Below are positions 55,077-64,000 of a DNA stretch of 64,000 nt, piece by piece. The notes beneath the pieces were generated by a model. The model did no database searches. It saw only the letters and a list, made by a program, of their open reading frames with translations, and was not told the origin of the DNA. Each line of letters opens with the position of its first letter. Positions within the stretch are counted from its first letter, which is position 1. Made by a program: the position numbers and the translations under genes. The DNA lies in assembly GCA_037349105.1 (NCBI GenBank), contig JAYJMM010000036.1, forward strand, positions 5,244,001 through 5,308,000. The letters run 5' to 3'. The DNA comes from Limnomonas spitsbergensis. Lineage: Eukaryota; Chlorophyta; Chlorophyceae; Chlamydomonadales.

Positions 55077-58000
55077 GGGAGCTCCTGGAGAACGAGCCGG
55101 GCCGGGGAGTAGACACGTACAGCAGAGGCAGCTGCCAGCCAGGCTCCCCGGCTACGCACACTCGGGACACCAGCTCCAGCGATGAGGGAATCACCGAATC
55201 CGAGACTGAGCTGCAGGCGGACAGGGACGCTCCCAGGGCAGCCGTCGTCAGCAGCCTGGAGGCCCAGGTCCAGGTCCTGAACAGGGCCATCCGGACCGCA
55301 GCCAGGCAGAAAATCGCCAGCAGGGAGGCAGACATATATTCCTTCAAGACGGAACAGGCCCGGGCAATGGCGGACGGCGCTTCAGAGAGGGAGATGGCCC
55401 GGTGGAAGGGCGAGTGCGCCAAGTGGATCATAGAGGTGAATGAGCTCAAGGAGTACAAGGGCACAGAAGCAGCCCCTGAGCCGGCCCCCCATCGCCCCTG
55501 TGGAGCCCAGCGGGAGGCCTGCAGCGGGGCGAGGGAGGCCAGGCAGCAGCAGCCTGCGGCAGAAACGACTGTCGAGCCCCCGCAGCAGGACGCGGCACCA
55601 AGCGAAGGAGCCAGGGGAGGAGGACAGGACGGCAAAGAAGGAACGCCCAGGGGTAAGCCCACTGAGGTGCAGGAGGTCCTGCGCGAGCTCGACGACCCTG
55701 ACCTAGGGGACTACCCGGAGGACCTGTTGCAGTCTCTACGGGACAATAGAGCCCAGCCCAAGCAGAGCAATCACCCCAAGGCAAGGGCCAGCCGCACCCC
55801 CTCTCCACGGGCAAGGGAGTCAGGCAGCGGCCCAAGCCGCAACCCCGACAGCGGCAGGGCGCCCAGGAGCGCCAGCGCCGCAGAGCGTCAGCCAAGGGGA
55901 AGGAGCCCACGGCGCAGTAGCCACAGCAGGGAGCGGCGGGCTCCAAACACCGAGCAGCACCAGGACGGACGCTGGCCGGAGGGGCCGACAGAGAGAAGGA
56001 CCGGCGCACAACAGCCTCGGGCGGGGTCACCGGACAGAAGGCCACCTCCACCCCCGCAGGGCGCCAGCGGTGGCAACCAGCGGCCCAGGGGCAGGGAGAC
56101 CCTCAGCCCAGACGGCAAGAACCGGAACAGAAGAACCCGCAGCCGCAGTCCCGTCACCCCGGGCAACCCACCCCGCCATGGCAGCAGAGAACCCGAGAGC
56201 AGGAGCGGCGGGCACTGGGAAGGGGAGGCGGCACGTAGCCCCCGCGGCGAGCGTTGGCCGCAGGGCAGAGCCAGAAGCCCCATCAGGCAACGCCAGGCAC
56301 ACAGCCCCGTTAGGCGATCACCAGCCGAGGAGCCAGGGGAGAACAGGAGGATCAGATGGGCACCGCCGGAGGACTCTGCCCGGGGAAGGACTGGCAGAGC
56401 ACCCCCTACACAGAAAGAAGCATGCTACAAGTGCGGAGGCAGCGGCCACTTCGCCTTCGAGTGCAACCAGACGCAGGCCCAGCCTTGGAGACCCAGCGGC
56501 GGGGGCGAGGGCCGAGCACCAGCCCAGGACAACCCGGGACACAGTCGCTTCATGCAGGAGGAACCCCCCAGCGGCAACCAGCAGCGCGAACGCCTCCGCG
56601 ACCTGTTCGAGGCAGCCAAGGACGAGCCATTCGAGGTATGGGCAGCCAGGCAGGCAGGCGCCCCGCCCGCCAACTTCCTGCCAGGACCACCGGAGGGACC
56701 CAGGTGGGCGGGCAAAGGGGCCCATGGGTGCTTCGCCACCATCCCCAGGGGGCACGACCCAGGGTTCGACGAACCAGACACCTGGTTTGAGCAGGAGTGG
56801 GATGACGCATACCTAGAAGGGCAGGAAGAGCAGGCAAGGCAACCATTGGGCCTTCATGAAGGACGTGAGCCCGAGCCAGGGTTAGACCCAGAGGGGATAG
56901 CCACGGAGGCGCGGAACGGAGAAGTGCCCCAGCAAATCCACCATTGGCGGGTGGCCGTGGAAGCAATTGCCACCAATGGCCTCTTGACCATGCCCGCAGA
57001 CGCCCCTAAGAGCACAGCCCATGCCCTAGAACTCCTGGACTACATGAGACGCATGGGAGCACCAGCCCCTCAAGAGGGGTGGCTCGCCTTGCTCGCAAAT
57101 TTCCTGGCCACACTCAGGGCCAGGGAAGACCAGGGCAACAGCGATTCAGAGGGCAGCTCCCACAGACAGGACCCCGAGATGTCAGGGGAGGCCTCAGGGC
57201 AGGAGGGGGAGTCAGACGACCCTTCCCAGGGCATTTACGACCCCCCCGACGTGTTGTGCCCAGGTACCCCGGAGGCAGGGGAACTCGCCGCAGGCCCAAG
57301 GCCAGCAGCTTCCGCGGAAGGAAGCGGTAGCAGCCCCATGCTGCAGGCCCAGGGGGCCACAGGGGGCGTCACCAACCGGCCCCCAGCCGCAAGCAGCGGG
57401 CACCGCAGCTGCAGGACAGAGCATGGATCAACAGAAAGGACATGGATGGAGGAGGAAGCACCCAGCGGAAGAGAGCAGTGGGGGGACCCAGAGGAGCCGC
57501 AGAACCCAGAACACTGGGGGAACAGCGGCCTCAGCGCTGTAGAAGACGCAGAGGACCTCGACGCACCAAGCCCAGGGACTGGCAGGCCCTGGCCTAGGCG
57601 ATGCTTCGTGCAGTGGTACCCGGCAGGTACAGACATGCCAGAGGTTGCCACCACCGAGGCCATGATCACCCTTCCCGGCACGGGCGCGGAAGGCCTGTGC
57701 AGGTTGCAAAACCATTGGTGCATACCGCGGGGGGAAGTCATCTGTGTTGACAGACAGGCAGCGCTGCAGGCAGTAGCAAGGTTGGTCTTCCCTATGGACG
57801 CTGTCACTGCGGGGCTCCTAGCAGCGGCCATTAAAGGGTACATCAGACCTAGCACGGCCATGGAGGAGTTCATGAGCTCCACGTGGATAACCCCCCTCTA
57901 CGCGAACTGCGTCAGCGAGCTCCTGGGCAGCGTCGTCAAGGAGGGGATTACCGCAGCAGAGGAGCAGATCAGGACCAGCTCGGAGATACCAGACGCGGCA

Positions 58001-61000
58001 CGGGCATACGGCATGTGGCAGCACGCCCACGACGGGTTCATGCGGACACCATGGGCAGAGAACTGCGTCATGACTCTCGCTCGCCACCCGTGCCTGGCCA
58101 ACCAGGCCGTCTGCGTACCCACACAAGCAGCAGCCAGGCAGGCGTACGCCCTGGCGGCACTGAGGGACCACAGCGGGTACGACGGTGCCGGGGTCCTCCA
58201 TCCAGGAACGCCTCGCCAATGCCCCAAGATCGTCGAGAGAGGGCAGGACATCGCCAGAGAAGTCATGGGCCAGGCGGTACCCTGGGGGTACGAGCCAGGT
58301 GACGCCAGGGCAGCTATCCCGGTTAGGCTGGCGGTGGCATACTACCACGAGGCCCTGGAGGGGCAGTGGCCGAACCCAGCACCGCGGGCATGGATCCACA
58401 TGCATGCCACACGCGACGACCAACCCGTGTGGTTCTTCTTCAAGACGGCTACCCAGGTGCAGAGTGTCCGGTGTCCCTCCGTAGAACGGGCAGAGGAGCA
58501 TGCGGTATCCACCTTCAGAGGGGCAGACCCGGCGGTGTGGACCATCATGATGATGGCCCTTAACAGGACATTGCTGCCAGGACAGATGTCAGCAGCTGTC
58601 AAAAACATCGAGATAGTGGACGAACTGTGGGCACCCCAGGAGAGAGCCGACTGCCCCACGCAAGTATCAGCGCACTGCACGCCAGAAGCGGGTGCAACCG
58701 CATGGCCAGGCGAGCAGGCCCTTGCCCTCTCAGCCTTTGCCCAGGGCAGGCTGCAGAGCTGCCTACAGCAGTGGTTGCGGGTGGAGCAGGCAGCCTACTA
58801 CAACGGCGTCCCATCCATCTTGCTGCCCCACTGGTCTGCCCCGGCAGCCACCGTCCGCCTTTGGTGGCAAAGGCACCCCAGGGGAGCAGTCACGCTCCAC
58901 CCCCTATTCAGCGGCAGCAATCACGATGAGGCCTTGAGGGACCTGACAGGCCTGCTGGATAGGGGCATAGCGGACCGTCAAGAGACACCGCGGGGGCGTT
59001 GGGGAGCATTCAGGGAGTCGGCCAGCCCAGGCAGCACTCATAGCCCCGACGAAACTACCCTCAACATGCAGCCCGGCAGCAGGGAGCAATCTTTCTTCAC
59101 CTCCCTGAGGGGGGGCAACTACGAGGTGGATTGGCCCGAGTCAGACGAGGAGAACAGCCTGGCAGGACTGCCGCAGCTCCTGCAGGACTCGGATTCCGAG
59201 GAGGAACCGGCAGGCACAGCGGGGCACACCGAGCCACCGGAAGGGAGGGCGGCAGTGCCCAGCGAGCATACTGTACCTTCAGCAGGTCATACGCAGGGGG
59301 ACAGTCAGCAGAGCCGAGCCCCAGCAGAGCAGCCAGAGCCTGCAGCAACCATGGGATCCCAGGCAGATACCCCACCCAGCTGGAGCAGGGGGCTCAGCGA
59401 AACCGGCAGCGAGGCCAGCAACCCAGATCCTGAGGACCCTGGCCCGCCACTCCTGGCAGCCGAGGGGGAGCCCGATAACAGGAGTGTAGATCTCAGCAAG
59501 GAGCAGTGGGATGACGAGTTACGACAGTTTGTGGCCCGACGTGACAGGCAGCGGCTCGAGGGCGGGGCACCATGGCCAGTCCCCCAGGGAAGCCCCGAGC
59601 CCAGGGGCGGCCGCATCGAGGCCAGCCTGCGTTACAGGCTGAGCATGGTCCCAGACCCCAGCCCCGACCCCAGGCTGCAGGGGCGCAACCAGGCAGCGGA
59701 GGAGCTGCGGCAGGCATTCCGCGGCCGATTAAGGGCCCTCAGCGAGGCACAGCCGCCAGAGCTGGAGGGGGACCCAGGCACAGGCGGCGCCGTGACCTCA
59801 GGCCAATCCTCTGGCTCCGGCCAAGAGCGCACGGAGCCGTGCGCAGGGTGCGACCAGGCCCGCACAGGCGAGCGCTTGATCTGGTGCAGCGCATGCGGAA
59901 CAGCATGGCATGACCTGTGCATGAGAACACCGCGGACAGGGGCAGCCAGGGTGTGCCAGTTCTGCATGACCCCCGAGGCCAGGCTGCCAAGCTGCTTGGG
60001 ATGCGGAGAAAGCATTGGCCCAACAGAACAGCCCAGCAGGCGTTGCTGTCGTTGCCACGCCACGGCATGCGGCGCCTGCATGGACAAGCCGGGCGTAGGA
60101 GGTACCCGGCGAGGGGCGTGGGCCTGCTGCGGCTGCAGCGATGCAGTTCCCCCGGCGTGGGGCCACCACTCCGTCCACAGCGAGCCGTGCGAACGCTGCG
60201 GAAAAAAGGGGCACGACTACCACGCCTGCCCCGCACCACGCCTGCGAGAGGGCAGATGCGCCATCTGCTTCCACCAGGGGCACTTAGCCATGGCATGCCC
60301 CGAGAGGAACCAGTCGCTGGGTTTCATCAGGCAAAGGCAGATGGAGGAGGACTCCAGGCTCGGGGTGCGATGGTGGTGCAGCGCGCAGGAAGCCTTGCCC
60401 GGCGAAAGGAAGGTGGTGTTCAAGGCAGCGCACAGCAGGGCAACCGTCTCCGACGTACGGCAGGCCATCGAGGAGCGAAGGCAGGACGAGGCCAACCAGG
60501 CTAGAAGGGGGGAGCAGCGCCCAGTGCCATTCAGGGAATGGTACAGGGAAACAGCAGACCAGCCCCTACAACCGTCCATGCACGCAGTCCAGTACGCCCA
60601 GATCCTGTCCATCGGGGCAGAGCTCATCAAGGCCAATGACGAGGGGCGGTGGCCAGAGGCAGGCGAGCCATTGGACAACTGGCCGGTGGAGTGGGGGGTT
60701 CCGGAGAGAACCAGCCTATGGAACTACCAGGCCATCCAGCGAACGATGCTCCAGCCCCACCAGCTGGGCAGACAGCCGCGCAGCGCAGCCAGGAGCAGCA
60801 GCAGCGCCAGAGCCCAGACTGTCAGCCCGGAAGGCGCTTACAGATTCGCTGCAGGCTGCACAGGTCCAACAGCGGCAGAGGGACATCAGACCCCCACCAG
60901 CAGGGGCGAAACCAGACCAGCGGACTCCTCCAAGGTCAGGGCCGCAGCAGCGCGAAGGGCAAGGAACGCCAGGACCCGCGCGCGCCAACGACGCAGGAAA

Positions 61001-64000
61001 GCAGCGGCAAGAGACGCCAGTAACAGCACAGGGTGCCCATCGCCACCCACCAGGATCAGCCAGGTGGAGCTGGAAATCTCCTGGCGGGAGGGACCAGAGG
61101 ACCGGGGCCCGCCAGCAATGCCATCACCGCCAGCTCCTGCAGGACCACAGCCCAGCCCCAGACAGCAGCCGGCCTGCAGGGGTCTCCTTCCTTGCACAGC
61201 ATTCAGGGGCCTTCTGGCTTGCCTATGCCACCTGGCATTGGTGTGGCTCCTGCTCTCCTGCCTCCCCGGGGCACAGGCCAGCGGAAGGGGCGTGCGAGGA
61301 GGGGGATTCACTGCCGGACAAGGAGCATTCGTCAGCAGCAGGGAGGCAGCTGCCAAGCTGGAGCCTGGTTGGCTGCGACCCCCAGTGGATATGCCCGCCC
61401 CTCGGCCCCCCCGTCAGCAAAGCACCTGGGATCAGGGCACGTCCAGCGCAGGGCCACAGGCAGTGACAGGGGAGCCGCTGGCAGGGGGAGTCATCGACAT
61501 GTTCCAGCCCGGAGGGGTGGTGCATGCACCCTCAGAGTACGTCAAGACTGAGGAGGGGTGGCTGCTCGGGAAGCACCCCGACTTAACTGGGGAGCAGCAG
61601 GAGCAGCTGGAGCAGAGCCTACGGGACCGCCAAGGGGCGTTCGCCTACTCCATGCTTGAACTGCCAGGCTACTGCGGTGCACAGGGTGAGTTTACGCTGG
61701 CCCTAGAGGACGAGCACAGCTCGTGCTTTCAGAAAGCAAGGGACATGCCACCCCCTAAAGCAGCCATTTTCAAAGAGAAGTGCCAGCCCATGATAGAGGC
61801 AGGCATTATTGTCAGGGTCCCCCAGGGAGGGCCCATCAAGTTTGCGGCCAACTCAGTCGTAGCGGCCAAGAAGTGTGCCGAGACAGGCGAGTGGTCAGAT
61901 CACCGCATTGCGCATGACATGAGGAGAATGAACCTCCGCACGGCCAAGCAGGAGTTTGCTATCCCCAGGATGGAAACTATCTTTCAGAACCTGGGCACAG
62001 CTAAAGTGTTTAGCAAGGTGGATCTGAGGTCAGGATTCATGCAGATCCCGATCAAGGTCGAGGACCAGCCCAAAACGGCTTTCTGGATGGGCCCAGAACT
62101 GTGGATGTACACAAAGTTGAACTTTGGGCTGCGCAACGGGCCTCCCTTCTTCCAGCGTATGATGGAGGAAGAGATCGCCAGGGCGGGCCTGAGCTCCTTC
62201 TGTGTGGCATTCATTGACGACCTGCTGGTGTATAGTGACACGCCTGCAGATCACATCAGGCATGTAGAGCTCATGCTAGACATGCTCCACGCGGTAGGAC
62301 TGCGAGCACATCCTGACAAGTCCCTGTTTGGGTGTGCCACGGTGGAGTACCTAGGCCACAACGTCTCGGCCCAAGGTCTCACACCGCACGCAGCCAAAAT
62401 AGCGGCCGTCATGGCTCTGCCCGAACCCGCATCGGTCAAGAACATTCAGGAGGTCATGGGATTCCTGAACTTCTACCGGTGCTACATCCCGGATTTCTCT
62501 CGAAAAGCCGCATGCATCAACGCACTGCTTGTCAAGGGGGTCCCGTTTGTGTGGGGTCCCGAGCAGGCCCAGGCGTTTCAGCTGATCAAAACTGAGATGT
62601 GCGAAGGAGGCAGGGTGCTACGCAGACCTGACTACAGCGGAACGGGCCCAGATGGCAAGGGGCCACCAAGGCCATTCCTGTTGTACACCGACTTCTCTAA
62701 ACAGGGTATAGGGGCGGTGCTAGGGCAGTGTGATGACAGCGGCAGGGAGTACATGGTAGCCTGCACTTCCCGTTCCCTGAACAAAAGCGAAAAGAACTAC
62801 TCGTCATTCCAGGGGGAAATGCTCGCCGCAGTGTACGCTGCCCGCACGTACCGCCATATGCTCTTTGGGTGCAAGGTGCATTTGGTCACAGACCACGAAC
62901 CCCTCACCTATCTCATGGATAACCAGGCCCTAGTGGGGCAGCACGCCCGCTGGGCACTCATGCTCCAGGAGCTTGACATTACCATTGTCCACCGGTCAGG
63001 GGCCTGCCACCAGAACGCAGATATCCCGTCTAGGTCACCCCTCCCGTCATCTGACGACCGCACAGGAGCGCGGCTAGACGATGTCGCCCCTGAGCCGCAC
63101 ACCCCTAGTGGGACCGCCTGCGGACCACAGGTCGCTATGCTCACAGGCCTAGGCAGGGTAAACCAGTGGCACGCAGATCAGGTGGTTCGCCTAGCACAAG
63201 AGGGCAGACGAGGCGTGCGCCGCCTGCGGGCCGCTGAGACGGCATGTACAGTGGCCCCGTGCGGCCAGGCTATCTCCAGCGCAAAGGATGAGGACGATGA
63301 GCAGGCACAGCCTGCCAGTACTGCAGAAAGAGCTTTCAATAGCAGGGCCAGGGCCAGGGACCTGATCAACAATGTGCTGACCGACCTGCCCCGCTCGACC
63401 CCGGCCCACCTCCATGCAGGGGTGGATACGGCATGCCTACCAACAGAGGCGGTGTACGCCCTGGAGCAAGAGGGAGTGGTCCTGTTCGAGCCCTTCGGAG
63501 GTATGTGCTCTGGGCTTGAGATGGTGCTTAGGGCAGGCATCCCGGTCACACAGTATCTGAACGCCGACACCAGTGCCACCATGCGGGAGATCGCGGGGGG
63601 GAGACTGGTGCAGCTGCACAAGCAATACCCGCTATTGCTCCCAGCGCCAGCTGTCGAGGGGGCGTTCAGGGCATTGCCCCAGGACGTGTACTCCATTACT
63701 GCCCAGCACTTCATAGAGGCTGTGGCACAGCAAGGTCGCCAGTGGTTTATGGTAGCAGGATGGGAGTGCCACGACTTGTCGGCTGCAGGCAAGGGCAAGG
63801 GGCTCGAGGGGGACAGGAGCAAGTCTTTCTTCCCGCTTATCAAGCTGCTCGGCTCCTTGCAGATTCTGCAGAGGGCCAAGCCGCCAGCATACCTGATTGA
63901 AAATGTCGCTATGCAGCTAAACCAGAGGAGCGAGAAGGCTAGCGTAGAGGCTTTCGGCGAGGTGTGCAGGATGCTGGGCAGGCCTTCCCTGTTTGATGCA
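54719..64000 (+). CDS. pol: Retroelement ORF2: RT, RNase H, PHD finger and C5 DNA methyltransferase (3' partial)
   Basis: One frame is open from 54719 through the window end (3094 codons, no stop). Its first ATG is at 55367, so it is probably reached from ORF1 by a -1 shift. In order: coiled coil (55200-55440), arginine/serine-rich region (55790-56340), CCHC knuckle CYKCGGSGHFAFEC (56423-56464), a globular region of unknown type (57590-58990) and an acidic stretch. Then follow a PHD-type C4HC3 finger (59840-59965), another Cys-rich block, and CCHC knuckles CERCGKKGHDYHAC (60188-60229) and CAICFHQGHLAMAC (60257-60298). The reverse transcriptase (61680-62460) has LRSGFMQIPI and FIDDLLVYSD. RNase H (62660-63040) has LLYTDFS, GEML, TDHEPL and NADIPSR. 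A C5 methyltransferase follows from ~63480: motif I-like FEPFGGMCSGLEMVLRAG, catalytic-loop GWECHDLS, and ENV in AYLIENVAMQ. No integrase is seen before the window ends. Confidence 0.9.

Larger units (their letters stand above)
48650..64000 (+). mobile_element. Giant LTR-type retroelement with DNA methyltransferase (right end outside)
   Basis: The element includes a 1.4-kb non-coding leader (about 48650-50081), ORF1 (Gag and protease-like) and ORF2 (reverse transcriptase, RNase H, cytosine methyltransferase), at least 15 kb in all. The left boundary is approximate. The 3' LTR lies outside the window, so the 5' LTR and primer-binding site could not be delimited by comparison. The reverse transcriptase and RNase H are of the Ty3/gypsy type. 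The coding part is G/C-rich and free of the minisatellites that fill neighbouring DNA, as expected for a recent insertion. Confidence 0.85.

Overview
This window looks like nuclear DNA of a unicellular green alga with a large, repeat-rich genome. The genes have small exons with GT-AG (once GC-AG) introns, no bacterial operon or Shine-Dalgarno logic is visible, and degenerate TTTAGGG-like tracts are scattered about. The recognisable genes (ODR4 homologue, Mpv17/PMP22, GPR1/FUN34/YaaH acetate transporter) suit a chlorophyte or prasinophyte. A genome like that of Cymbomonas would fit, but the species cannot be proven from the sequence. Most open frames between the genes come from tandem repeats and are not genes.

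Left third (1-22.2 kb): two genes stand head to head. An Mpv17/PMP22-family membrane protein gene runs leftward (three phase-matched exons, 6362 down to 3409, last exon not found). An ODR4 homologue (endoplasmic-reticulum tail-anchored protein) runs rightward (eight phase-matched exons, 8959-22205, first exon not found). Their introns are swollen by minisatellites. Several of these arrays are decayed tandem copies of the neighbouring exon's own edge, splice site included.

Middle (23.0-36.8 kb): a nested palindromic block. A 3.2 kb hairpin-like inverted repeat (arms 22999-24430 and 24730-26156) abuts a 10.6 kb one (arms 26156-30412 and 32864-36757). The larger carries a tRNA-Ile(AAU) gene and a 41-bp minisatellite in each arm, around a 2.45 kb core of ~166-bp repeats. 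I see no protein gene in it. About 200 bp beyond it starts a complete nine-exon gene for a 241-residue acetate/succinate transporter-family protein (36960-40382).

Right-middle (41-48.6 kb): a decayed zinc-finger protein frame, an unidentified three-exon gene fragment (45478-46146), short dispersed repeats and low-complexity DNA.

Right end (about 48.65-64.0 kb, continuing past the window): a very large LTR-type retroelement. ORF1 (1466 codons) carries a Gag capsid-like region, a CCHC knuckle and a retropepsin-like site. A UAG stop and then a -1 frame change lead to ORF2, which is open for more than 3090 codons. ORF2 holds a coiled coil, an arginine/serine-rich region, three CCHC knuckles, a PHD-type zinc finger, a Ty3/gypsy-like reverse transcriptase, RNase H and a C5 cytosine DNA methyltransferase cut off by the window edge. 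Seven copies of an ~80-95 bp SINE-like retroposon, most with visible target-site duplications, are spread over the window.
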